Positions 37,251 through 45,934 of a stretch of 64,000 bases of DNA are shown here, piece after piece; the stretch's first letter is position 1; each line of letters begins with the position of its first letter. Location: positions 1 to 64,000 of the forward strand of contig MDVS01000030.1 in assembly GCA_001940645.1 (NCBI GenBank), written 5' to 3'. The DNA is from Candidatus Heimdallarchaeota archaeon LC_3 (lineage in GTDB: Archaea > Asgardarchaeota > Heimdallarchaeia > Hodarchaeales > LC-3). The position numbers and the translations under genes are program-made. The notes under the pieces were generated by a model. It did no database searches and was not told the origin of the DNA. It worked only from the letters and a program-made list of their open reading frames with translations.

Positions 37251-37905
37251 TTATTAAACCAGTACTGGTATTGAATAATAATTTCCAATCCGTCCATCAT
37301 TAAAATGTAAGGTAAGTCTAGACTTACTTTCAATTAAAGAAAAAGATGCTTGTATTTTTTTATAATTACAATGATAAAAGTCGTTGCAAAAATTTAGATT
37401 GCATAGAAAATAATGGAATCATAGTGGCATGGGAAACTGTTCCGAATAGCGTAGGATAAAAGCTAATTCTTCTATATTACTCCCAATATTTCTTGAATGC
37501 TGGTTTGTTTTGGTTTTATATCACCAGAATTTGTTATCAGAAGATCGGTGATTTTTTGATAATTTCTCTTGTTTAGTAATTTTCTCTAATTATAATAACG
37601 TACTGATATGTCACCATGATTAATTCTAATTTATGAATTTGCTATAATCCAAAGATCAATTGTAGTTCACTTTTTTATTAGTTTGCTGATTTTTATGGTA
37701 GCTACAACTTATACCCTTCATTTGTAATGTGAAATATAAGGAAGATAATATAAACAATTGCCTTAATTTCGGTTTACAATTTGAAGAGAAATGACTAGGA
37801 TAGCAATATTGACTAAAAAGGAAGAAATATATAAGATTTTAACGCAATAATAATTAGGATTAATATTGGTTTTTAGACTCTTTAGACCATTTTATTTTTA
37901 ATACT
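37251..37905. other. Non-coding gap, 655 bases
   Basis: The second longest gap. I find no gene. A 37-codon plus-strand frame (37344-37457, MLVFFYNYNDKSRC...) looks protein-like but has no ribosome site and could be a relic. No tRNA, repeat or terminator could be supported. Confidence 0.45.
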
Positions 37906-38655
37906 TTAGAATTTAAAATTTTGCTCGATCAAATAATTTCTTCGTTTTTTATCCCGATTCTCAGCCCATCCTCCATTAAATCGCTTAACTAAAGTGTCTC
38001 CCCAACTAACTTCTCTATTATTTATTCTTGACAATTCTTTGCTCATAAAATCTAGACCAGCCTTTAAATCTTCATCGGAATAGTTAAAATATTTATCACA
38101 ATGGTGGATTAACTTTGTTGGGAGTCTTGGTTTCGATTCAGACCGTTCTAATGGCTTACCAATAGCGATTCCAGTTAAGGGGATTACTTCCCTGGGTACT
38201 TCTAATTCTGGGAAAATTCTTTGACCATAATCTCCACATGCACCACAAAAAACCATTCCATAACCTAAAGATTCAGCAGCTAAAGCCATATTCTGAATCA
38301 TCAAACCTGCATCTAAAGGTCCCATTGTTAAGGATAATGCCGGATAATTTTTGTATGAACCTCCAGATAACTCTAGCATGCGTTTTAAACGATAAAAATC
38401 AGCAAAAAGAATACCAAAATATGACGCATCCTTGATAAACTGCTGGGTACCACAGATAGTTTCTTCTTCTTGTCGTTTACTTTTTGAAATTTCTATTAAC
38501 GTAAACATCTGCAAAGAACCTGATGTAGATGCTTTCTGACCAGCTTTAACAATAAGATCTATAGATTCTCTAGGAATAACATATTCAGGATCGAATTTTC
38601 TTATTGATCGATGATTAAGCATCAAGTCTATTGTTTCTGATGTTGAGAGATTCAT
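37906..38655 (-). CDS. Nitroreductase family flavoprotein
   Basis: 249 residues from the ATG at 38655; an in-frame TTG lies three codons up. The N-terminal HRSIRKFDPEYVIPRESIDLIVKAGQKASTSG is the FMN-binding start of the family. PLDAGLMIQNMALAAESLGYGMVFCGACGDYG and VIPLTGIAIGKPLERSESKPRLP match NfsA/FRP-like NADPH oxidoreductases. It reduces nitro, quinone or flavin substrates. A cysteine-rich part (VFCGACGDYG) is normal there. It sits 70 bases upstream of the polymerase end on the same strand. Confidence 0.85.
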   Translation of the reverse strand: MNLSTSETIDLMLNHRSIRKFDPEYVIPRESIDLIVKAGQKASTSGSLQMFTLIEISKSKRQEEETICGTQQFIKDASYFGILFADFYRLKRMLELSGGSYKNYPALSLTMGPLDAGLMIQNMALAAESLGYGMVFCGACGDYGQRIFPELEVPREVIPLTGIAIGKPLERSESKPRLPTKLIHHCDKYFNYSDEDLKAGLDFMSKELSRINNREVSWGDTLVKRFNGGWAENRDKKRRNYLIEQNFKF

Positions 38656-38735
38656 AATTAACAAACAATAAATGGAAAATATTAATTATTGTACCTAATT
38701 TTTAGACGATTTAACTCAAAAAACAATCAGATTTA

Positions 38736-41700
38736 TTATTCAATAAACTGCTCCAAGTTTTGACTTTTGCTCATAGTCTGGTTTCTAGTATAATATTCTG
38801 GAGGGATTATATTCTTAAAGGCTTCATCAAGTTTTTTGGAATACCACTCTGTATCTATCAATTCCTTGTAATTATCAGGATCAATTTTTTGTAATGGTCT
38901 AACTCTCTCATGAGCCTTAGTATTCATGTGATCCATTACTAAATACTGCACTTTCATTCCAGATTGTAAGTGCACTCCCTCTTTTACTAGTTGTTTACTT
39001 ACTAATGCTGAATGATTATTTGCTCGATACTCTTGTGGATTCTTGGATAGAGTCTTAGTAACTATTAATTGCTCTAAAGGAATTGTCTGGTCTTCAAGTT
39101 TCTGCTTCCATTGCTCGTATAATTGTGGCAACAAATGTAAGACCTTGAATTTGAAATCTGGTCTATTTTCTGATTCTACAAGGATATCTAATGCTTCTTG
39201 CTGAGCTGCTTTAATGAACAATGGTGTATCACGTTTTCGTATTTCTATTCCCCTTACCTTCATGGAACCATCTTGATAGACTCCATAATAGCGGTTCAAT
39301 ACTCCAACTTCTGGTTCATCAAGTCTGGGAAGAAAAACTATCCACTTATACACCCCCTCAACAGATATCGGTAAATCAGTAATTTCAGCACCTTTCTTTG
39401 CCATATATGCTGGTAAAGACTCATTAATCCTATCTTCATCAGGAAATTTCATCCATAGAGAATCAACAATTCCAGCTACACATTCCAAGTTATTTTCTTC
39501 AGCTAAATCGATAATTTTCAATATTTTTTCGCGTGCATAGGCATTAATAGATTCATGAGCATCTATTCTACCCCATCTTGCATTTCTATAACCTAGATAA
39601 CCGAAACAATTATGAGTAAAAATACCTCCTGCACCTGCAACAAATCCAGGATAGTTTTTCGAAACTTCAAAGCAATAGACATGATCTTTGGAAGCTGGAA
39701 CATTTTTTATCTTTGATATACGTGCGAATCCAAAATCCCCATTGAGAAGATTCTCAATGGTTTCTGTCTGTCTAATGTCCTTTTGTGATAGGCTAGATAA
39801 TCGATTTTTAATTTTTTCGACTTGAATTATGACATTTTCTCGTGAAGTCTGATCTTTACCTGTCAAACGTGGATTCCTAGATGTTCGTGCTTTTTGAGCT
39901 AGTTTAAGTAAATTTGATTCTTTTATTGGAAAATCTTTTCCCCAAGCTCGTGATCTTTGTTTATGTTCTTTTTCAAGGATCTTCTCTCTATCTACTTTCT
40001 TGATATATCCACTCTCTAGCATTATGGAAAGTGCATCTGTTCCGGATAAATTTAATATAAATATTGGATTTGAATCGTTGTTTGTAGTTTTATCACGCTG
40101 AATTGTTGTATAAAGCCCAAGACGAGTTGCTATATAGTTGATCTCTTGGATAAATCCATAACTGCAACTGGAAATTCGTATAATATTTCTACTAGGATGT
40201 ATATTTCCATCACTAGCAATAATACCTCCCAAGAATCCAATCACTGCCTGCTTTGATCCGTTTAATATAATATCAGGAACATGGAGTTTCCCAAGTTTGC
40301 TTGTTCTAGCAACTTTAAAAGCTATTGAGAGTATTTTTACAAATCCTGATGAGTTAATTTGGATTGTGAACATATTTATATTAGGCTCTTTGCGAGTATG
40401 AGCAAATAAATCCAACCTTTCCCAGGTGAACTTTTCAAACCATTCCACAAGATCTGTATCGGCAGAGTGGACAGATAATCTCAAATATGTTGGACGTGCG
40501 CTTCCATCTCCTATAAAATACCCCAAAAAAAAACCAAGATCACCATCAATTGAATAAGATGAAGGCAGCCAGTTTACTAGTCCACCTCCCCGACGCCCAC
40601 AGCCAATTTTCAGTACATTCCATTCTTCTTCTGGGATTTTGAGAAGAGAAAAATAACGTAATGGAATGTGTTCACTTGATTTCCAGTTTCTGAGAGAAAA
40701 TTCACTATGAAACCCAATCATTTTTTGTTTAATTGCTAATTCATTCTTTTTTATATATTGAGAAATTAATGGCCCTCTTACACGCCATTTATCGAGATCT
40801 TCATTGGATGCAGTTTTCAAGAGATCAGAAATTACGTTTATCTCAGTTGTTGGCTGAATTTCTGGCATATTAAGCATGAATGGTAAGTAATCACCCTTTT
40901 GTAATTCATCTGCACGTCTTTCTTGAAGATCACCATCTGATAGTACAAAACATACATGATCTCCGGTTACAGTCATTTCTCTACCAGTTTCCAAACTGAT
41001 TCGATAAAGCATTGAAGGGCTTTCTAGCCGAAATATATGCTTTAAAGGATTAAAAATCGTCTTGTAGGATCTGTCCATTCCTATAACAGCAATGTCATCC
41101 AAGGTAGTGTTATTTTCCAATAAATCATCAATAAAGGGGCCAATTTTAACAAGTTTGATCCGTCCTTTAATAGAAACGGGTAGAATGGTTTCTGGTTCAA
41201 AACACGTTACCAGTATCCATTTGAGAGTTTTTTGTAGTTGATCATATTTAGGATCTATGGTTTTACGTTGTTTGTAGTAGATTCGTCGTTGAAGGATGTG
41301 ATCTAACACTCTTGGTATTAATCCTTTATGCTTAGAACAAGTATAATAATGAGTCTGAGGGACTACTAATCCTGAACCGTCTGAACAGCAGTAACAATTC
41401 ATAGTTTCGGGACTAACGTTGAAATTGACCATGATCGTGGGAAACATAGATAAAAAGTCAACTTCAAGGACATTGAAGTGTAAGCCAACGTGAGGAGAAA
41501 CGATAAACCCACCACGATCAGAGTCAAGAAGAGATTTACCTGATCTAAACAATTCAACACCAGCTTTTTTACCAGGAATCAATATATTAGTTTTGAGTGC
41601 TTCAAGAATCTGCATACCAGTAAGTAATGTTCCAATAGAACCCCGGCAAGCAGCTTGTGGATCCATACAGGATAATCGGGAAAGCTCAACAATACCAGCA

Positions 41701-42650
41701 AAACCACCATCAGACCACGTAAAGGAGTTACGAAGATCAAAATGATGACGACCACCATAGAGATAGAATCCTTTTTCTTTATAGAACATCATGCCATAAC
41801 TCATATAGGAATTACCAAAAGCAGATGAACGACTTTGACGAGAAAAAGGCATAACGGATTTGTCACGGTTAAAAGTTAAAGAGCCCAAACCTAGTGTGGT
41901 GGCCCGAGTAGCAAGAAATCGAAGTTCCCGATCACCACCGGAGGTAACAATAATATCAGGATCAAGCTCATTAATAGTAGTTACTAATTCTTGATAAAAT
42001 TCTGATTCACTGTTTCGTCGATCAATAGTAATAGATTCATTACTAAACATCTTATCATTTTTGTTTACCGAATTAATATTTCGGTTCATAGGGGTAAGAA
42101 TAGCCTGAAGCGGAGTAGATAAGTAAAGAGTAGACTCAAATTTGAAGGATAGTCCTAGAGCTTTGACAGGAGGAAGCTCATAATCAATGGATTTGATATC
42201 ATCAATTAGCTTATAATTAACTAATTTGCCGTCCTTAATAGTGATATCAGTTTTACAAAAAGGAAACAGTCCAGTCTCTAAAAAGAATAACTGGGGAACG
42301 GCAAGATCAGTATTAAAAAAACTCACTGGTAGACTATCTTTGAGAATACGTTGATAAACACTAGAATAGTCATGAAGGGGAATCTGTAGTTCAATAACAC
42401 CAGTTTTATAAGGATGATGAAGGGAAAGATGTTTTTGCCTAATTTTGACAGTGCATCCATAATTCTCATCTAGCTCAAGGTGTTTCAGTTGCCTAACAAT
42501 TTCATAAATATTAATTCTCGAATAGGGTTGAAGATAGATAGCACCTTTGACATTTGAAAGAAGAGCCTGGTGAGTTACACCACATTTAGTAGTCCAAAAG
42601 GTTAGTATACCTTGATCAGTAGGATAAAGATCGAAAAGAAAAGCTTCCAA
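38736..42650 (-). CDS. PolB2-like B-family DNA polymerase with an intein
   Basis: 1304 residues, of which 483-1014 are an intein; the spliced host is 772 residues. Motif A is DFLSMFPTI (398-406). DSDRGGFIVSPHVGLHFNVLEVDF just before it is typical of the archaeal PolB2 group. Motif B is split by the intein (TLKWILVT before, CFGYLGYRNARWG after). Motif C reads GIVDSLW (1060-1066), keeping the second Asp of DTDS but not the first. The exonuclease part has lost its acidic residues: LSFKFES stands for the DxE site and TSGGDRELRF for NxxxFD. The start is TTG. PolB2 function is unsettled; proofreading is very unlikely here. Confidence 0.85.
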   Translation of the reverse strand: MEAFLFDLYPTDQGILTFWTTKCGVTHQALLSNVKGAIYLQPYSRINIYEIVRQLKHLELDENYGCTVKIRQKHLSLHHPYKTGVIELQIPLHDYSSVYQRILKDSLPVSFFNTDLAVPQLFFLETGLFPFCKTDITIKDGKLVNYKLIDDIKSIDYELPPVKALGLSFKFESTLYLSTPLQAILTPMNRNINSVNKNDKMFSNESITIDRRNSESEFYQELVTTINELDPDIIVTSGGDRELRFLATRATTLGLGSLTFNRDKSVMPFSRQSRSSAFGNSYMSYGMMFYKEKGFYLYGGRHHFDLRNSFTWSDGGFAGIVELSRLSCMDPQAACRGSIGTLLTGMQILEALKTNILIPGKKAGVELFRSGKSLLDSDRGGFIVSPHVGLHFNVLEVDFLSMFPTIMVNFNVSPETMNCYCCSDGSGLVVPQTHYYTCSKHKGLIPRVLDHILQRRIYYKQRKTIDPKYDQLQKTLKWILVTCFEPETILPVSIKGRIKLVKIGPFIDDLLENNTTLDDIAVIGMDRSYKTIFNPLKHIFRLESPSMLYRISLETGREMTVTGDHVCFVLSDGDLQERRADELQKGDYLPFMLNMPEIQPTTEINVISDLLKTASNEDLDKWRVRGPLISQYIKKNELAIKQKMIGFHSEFSLRNWKSSEHIPLRYFSLLKIPEEEWNVLKIGCGRRGGGLVNWLPSSYSIDGDLGFFLGYFIGDGSARPTYLRLSVHSADTDLVEWFEKFTWERLDLFAHTRKEPNINMFTIQINSSGFVKILSIAFKVARTSKLGKLHVPDIILNGSKQAVIGFLGGIIASDGNIHPSRNIIRISSCSYGFIQEINYIATRLGLYTTIQRDKTTNNDSNPIFILNLSGTDALSIMLESGYIKKVDREKILEKEHKQRSRAWGKDFPIKESNLLKLAQKARTSRNPRLTGKDQTSRENVIIQVEKIKNRLSSLSQKDIRQTETIENLLNGDFGFARISKIKNVPASKDHVYCFEVSKNYPGFVAGAGGIFTHNCFGYLGYRNARWGRIDAHESINAYAREKILKIIDLAEENNLECVAGIVDSLWMKFPDEDRINESLPAYMAKKGAEITDLPISVEGVYKWIVFLPRLDEPEVGVLNRYYGVYQDGSMKVRGIEIRKRDTPLFIKAAQQEALDILVESENRPDFKFKVLHLLPQLYEQWKQKLEDQTIPLEQLIVTKTLSKNPQEYRANNHSALVSKQLVKEGVHLQSGMKVQYLVMDHMNTKAHERVRPLQKIDPDNYKELIDTEWYSKKLDEAFKNIIPPEYYTRNQTMSKSQNLEQFIE
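39609..41204 (-). mobile_element. Intein with LAGLIDADG homing endonuclease in polymerase motif B
   Basis: 532 residues (483-1014 of the ORF). It begins with Cys483 (CFEPETILPV, block A) and has block B REMTVTGDHVCF with the T-x-x-H pair. It ends in FVAGAGGIFTHN (block G, His-Asn) followed by Cys1015 as the first extein residue, so all splicing residues are present. Two dodecapeptide motifs, LGYFIGDG (709-716) and GFLGGIIASDG (805-815), mark an intact LAGLIDADG homing endonuclease. The Asp residues of both motifs are kept, so it may still be mobile. The insertion site is the conserved motif B of B-family polymerases, a known intein site. Confidence 0.92.
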
Positions 42651-42857
42651 GAATATTTCACAAAAATAATACTAACTTGAAAGTTAAAAGGGAAAGCGGC
42701 GAGAGAGAGAGAGGAAGATGAAAGTGCTTTCATCAAAATAATGCTTTATATTGTAGTAAAACTAGGAGAATTTTGTGTTTGAAGGAAATTTTTTACGCTT
42801 TAAATCAAAATCAACCTATATCTTAACGGTTTTAGCAATAAATTTAATATTTTGTTC

Positions 42858-43028
42858 ATTGAAAATGCCACTAAACATCAGATTTATACTAATTCTGGAG
42901 GATCTTATGGTTATCAATGGTGGATTGACTCAACTGACATAAGTTTTTCTGCACGTGGATATAAGGGACAATATATCTTCATTGTTCCTAGTAAGAATCT
43001 AGTCACAATTTTCAGAGTTCAAATTTAA
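42858..43028 (+). pseudogene. C-terminal remnant of a beta-lactamase-family serine hydrolase
   Basis: About 45 codons that match the end of class C beta-lactamase-like serine hydrolases: SGGSYGYQWWIDSTDISFSA, then ARGYKGQYIFIVPSKNLVTIF, with TAA at 43026-43028. The usual form is YGYGWW...ARGYGGQYI.VVPE..LVVVF. There is no start and no Ser-x-x-Lys part; only the tail is left. It runs directly into a copy of the polymerase C-terminus, overlapping it in another frame around 43015. Confidence 0.65.
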
Positions 43029-43442
43029 GGTTAAACATTCATTACCTCGATTATATGAACAATGGAAACAGAAACTAAAAGACCAAACCATACCATACCA
43101 TTAGAACAATTAATAGTTACTAAGACTCTATCTAAGAACCCACAAGATTACCGCGCAAACAATCATTCAGCTTTGGTAGCTAAACAACTAGTTAAAGAAG
43201 GAGTCCATTTGCAATCTGGAATGAAAGTACAATATGTAGTAACAGATCATATAAATACGAAAGCGCACGAGAGAGTCAAACCACTGCAAAAAATTGATCT
43301 AAATAATTATCAAGATGAGATAGATATTGAATGGTATGCAAAAAAGCTGGATGAAGCTTTCAAGAATATTATACCACCAGAATATTATACCAGAAACCAG
43401 TCAAAGTCGAAAAATAAATCATTAACAACTTTTGGGATTTGA
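43015..43442 (+). pseudogene. Inverted partial copy of the polymerase C-terminus
   Basis: About 140 codons that repeat residues 1166-1296 of the polymerase at 38736-42650, on the opposite strand. From TIPLEQLIVTKTLSKNPQ to IIPPEYYTRNQ the match is nearly complete, with changes such as E to D and S to A. The homology starts in another frame (FKFKV, then LYEQWKQKL at about 43018-43080). It shifts at ACCATACCATACCATT (around 43093-43105), where one extra CCATA unit adds five bases. The ORF from ATG 43062 (126 residues) is therefore a relic, not a functional gene. It ends in SKSKNKSLTTFGI. Confidence 0.85.
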
Positions 43443-43501
43443 CAATAGCTTAATAAATTATAAAATAATCATTTAATCGTATCATTGAGGAAAAGATTAA
43501 T

Positions 43502-44713
43502 TTGAAACCCTATTTTAAAAATTTTTTTAGTTTGATTTTAATTTCAATTTTTATGATCAGCTCTTTTAATCCGATAATAAATGTAAACGCTACCAGAGTA
43601 GATTTGATTGGTGACAAACTACCTATTCATAAAATAAGCTGGAGTCCAGATGGATCATTAATTGCAACAAAAACTGTTAATAATACTCTAAAAATGTGGG
43701 ATCCTTCTGATGGTTCTCTTAAATGGTCAATTGATTTCGAAAGGCCTGTTAGAACTTTTTTATGGCATCCTCAGGGCGATAGAATAATAGTAATCCTATA
43801 TCGTCATTCGGGTGTTTCCATATCTGAATCTCATATTGTACTTAAAATTGTAGATATAGCGAGTGGCATAGTACAAAAGAATATTACTTTTCCCTCGTCA
43901 ATCAATCCATTCACAGGTTCTTTGCGACCAAATAGTAATTTATTTGCTATGTCATACTCTTTTGAAAATACAACAACGAAAAAACTTGAGTATCGTTTGG
44001 AATTTCTTGATCTGATGACTGAAACTTTTACTCAAATTATATCAACAAATAGTACATTTTCCTCAGTATGGTTTGATAATGGTAATAAATTAGCATTTCT
44101 AGATGGATTAGTTGATACTATTTACTTAAACATATGGGATGCTTCTGAAAATAACATTACTTTGGTTCATAGACTCGATGGCGTATATCAAAGCCCTAAT
44201 TACCCATCCACGAAACCGTCATTAAGTGTTAATCCTGATAATACTTTATTAGCCTATGGTTTTTTATATAGGGAAAAAGATGTATTTACTACCATAACAA
44301 AACACGGTGTAAATGTCTTTGATTTAACTGATATGAATCGATCAATTCCGAGATTGGAAATCGAATCTCAAGCTTCAGGACTTTCATGGAAGAATAATAA
44401 TGAATTGTTTGTAGGAACAAGGGAGAATGGTTCAAGGTTGTGGAATATCAAAGATGTAGAATTTACTAGAGATCATGATGTGCAATATTTTTTTGATATA
44501 GAAACAGGTATAAATGATATTGAATGGGATAGGAATACTGAAAGATTAGCTTATACAATTTCAAGTATTACTGGCCAAAATATTACTAGCATAATTTCTT
44601 TTGATGAAATTTCTTTTTCCAGAGTACAGAGCGCAAATGCAGAAATTAATTTTACAATAATTTCACTTATTATGATTTCATTATATTACATTAAAAGGAA
44701 ATCAAAAAAATAA
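43502..44713 (+). CDS. Secreted WD40-like beta-propeller protein
   Basis: 403 residues from TTG with GAGG upstream. The signal peptide is residues 1-30 (hydrophobic FSLILISIFMISSF, then NATRVD). Propeller blades follow, clearest in ISWSPDGSLIATKTVNNTLKMWDPSDG and FLWHPQGDRIIVILY (about 45-100), with later GLSWKNNNELFVGTRENGSRLWNIKD. A hydrophobic helix (FTIISLIMISLYYI, about 384-397) and KRKSKK end the protein, so it is anchored outside the cell membrane. The function is unknown. Confidence 0.7.
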   Translation: MKPYFKNFFSLILISIFMISSFNPIINVNATRVDLIGDKLPIHKISWSPDGSLIATKTVNNTLKMWDPSDGSLKWSIDFERPVRTFLWHPQGDRIIVILYRHSGVSISESHIVLKIVDIASGIVQKNITFPSSINPFTGSLRPNSNLFAMSYSFENTTTKKLEYRLEFLDLMTETFTQIISTNSTFSSVWFDNGNKLAFLDGLVDTIYLNIWDASENNITLVHRLDGVYQSPNYPSTKPSLSVNPDNTLLAYGFLYREKDVFTTITKHGVNVFDLTDMNRSIPRLEIESQASGLSWKNNNELFVGTRENGSRLWNIKDVEFTRDHDVQYFFDIETGINDIEWDRNTERLAYTISSITGQNITSIISFDEISFSRVQSANAEINFTIISLIMISLYYIKRKSKK

Positions 44714-44832
44714 TTCACTTTTTGTCTTTAATTGTAGGTCATTTTACTTCAGAAATATATTATATAGTATTCTCAGTCATTTAAATAGGTGAGATTAATT
44801 GATAATTACTTTATTCCGATATTGATAATCAA

Positions 44833-44920
44833 CTTGAATTTTTAATAGTTGATGACAGCAAATACTAGTGAAGGAAGGAAATTTCTAAAACAATCCTTCA
44901 ATTATGTCTTTTTTAAAAGT
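44833..44920 (+). pseudogene. Possible remnant of a receiver domain
   Basis: A short frame reads LEFLIVDDSKY, two stop codons, then RKEISKTILQLC. This is what the first strand and helix of a CheY-like receiver (FLIVDDS..RK.I.KIL) would give. No more of the domain can be traced. Weak, but the VDDS phrase is characteristic. Confidence 0.22.
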
Positions 44921-44966
44921 TATTATAGTTTTCAGGAAATAAAATTAATTTAGAAGGACGTAAAGG

Positions 44967-45887
44967 TTAAAAAATAGTCTTACCAAGAACGGATGCTATT
45001 AAACCAACTGCTAATTTTGCGGTCTGATTCTCAAAATCTAATGCTGGATTGACTTCAACCATCTCCATTGAAGATAATTGATCTGAATGATGAACTAATT
45101 CTGATAACAAGTGAGCTTCACGATATGTTAGTCCTCCTGGAACACTCGTCCCGGTTCCAGGTGCTTCTCGTGGATCTAATGCATCAATATCAAAAGATAG
45201 GTGAAGTTTATCGACTCCATCAGTAGCAATTTGTAAAGCTTCCTTTGCAATACTGGAAAAACCTTGTTCATCTATATCCTTCATTGTGAATACAGTAACT
45301 TTCGAGTTCTTTAATTCTTGTGCTTCTAATTTATCAATATCTCTTGCTCCTACTAATACTGCATTTTTTTCACTTATAGTGGGTGATGAAGCAATAGACA
45401 GCAATCTTTTGTCTCCTCTACCTGCAGCTATAGCAAATGGCATCCCATGAATATTTCCAGAAGATGTGGTATCAGGAGTATTAAAATCACTATGGGCATC
45501 AACCCACAAAATACCAATTTTATCATTTTTATTAGCTGTTTTCAGCCCTGCCAATGTTCCAATGTTGATACTATGATCTCCACCTAAAATTAGAGGAAAA
45601 TATTCTTTAGAACACATTTCTGAGATTTTATCTTTCATCAGATTTGAAGTTTCTAAAATATGCTCCAGATGACGCAATTTTGGATTTTGATCTTTAAAAA
45701 GATAATGTTCTTCGATATCATGACATGAAAAATTACCATAATCAAGAACTTCGTATCCTAGTTTCTTCGTCAACACATTTCGGAGCCCAGCAATTCTGAT
45801 TGCACTAGGTCCCATGTCTACTCCACGTCTAGAAGCTCCTAAATCTTGAGGAACTCCCAATATTCCTATTTTTTTAAAATCTAACAT
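44967..45887 (-). CDS. rocF: Arginase family enzyme
   Basis: 306 residues from the ATG at 45887; a longer frame to 45971 overlaps the preceding gene and adds a non-conserved tail. Metal ligands: H105 in LGGDHSIN, D130/H132/D134 in VDAHSDF, D233/D235 in SFDIDALDP. HSDFNTPDTTSSGNIHGMP and GVPQDLGASRRGVDMGPSAIR are signatures of true arginases rather than agmatinases. The reaction is arginine to ornithine and urea. The paralogue at 10010 has the agmatinase form. Start spacing leaves 47 bases to the end of the GT-C-like gene. Confidence 0.88.
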   Translation of the reverse strand: MLDFKKIGILGVPQDLGASRRGVDMGPSAIRIAGLRNVLTKKLGYEVLDYGNFSCHDIEEHYLFKDQNPKLRHLEHILETSNLMKDKISEMCSKEYFPLILGGDHSINIGTLAGLKTANKNDKIGILWVDAHSDFNTPDTTSSGNIHGMPFAIAAGRGDKRLLSIASSPTISEKNAVLVGARDIDKLEAQELKNSKVTVFTMKDIDEQGFSSIAKEALQIATDGVDKLHLSFDIDALDPREAPGTGTSVPGGLTYREAHLLSELVHHSDQLSSMEMVEVNPALDFENQTAKLAVGLIASVLGKTIF

Positions 45888-45934
45888 AATATAATCCACA
45901 AAATAAATTTCTTTGTTTAGTCGAGAGTAAATAG

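Noticed and set aside
43062..43442. 126-residue ORF as an independent gene
   Set aside because: It is a frameshifted, startless copy of the polymerase C-terminus; the ATG lies in the wrong frame relative to the first part of the homology.
38736..43442. Casposon or other self-synthesising element around the polymerase
   Set aside because: No Cas1, integrase or terminal inverted repeats are visible; only the polymerase and its copied tail are present.
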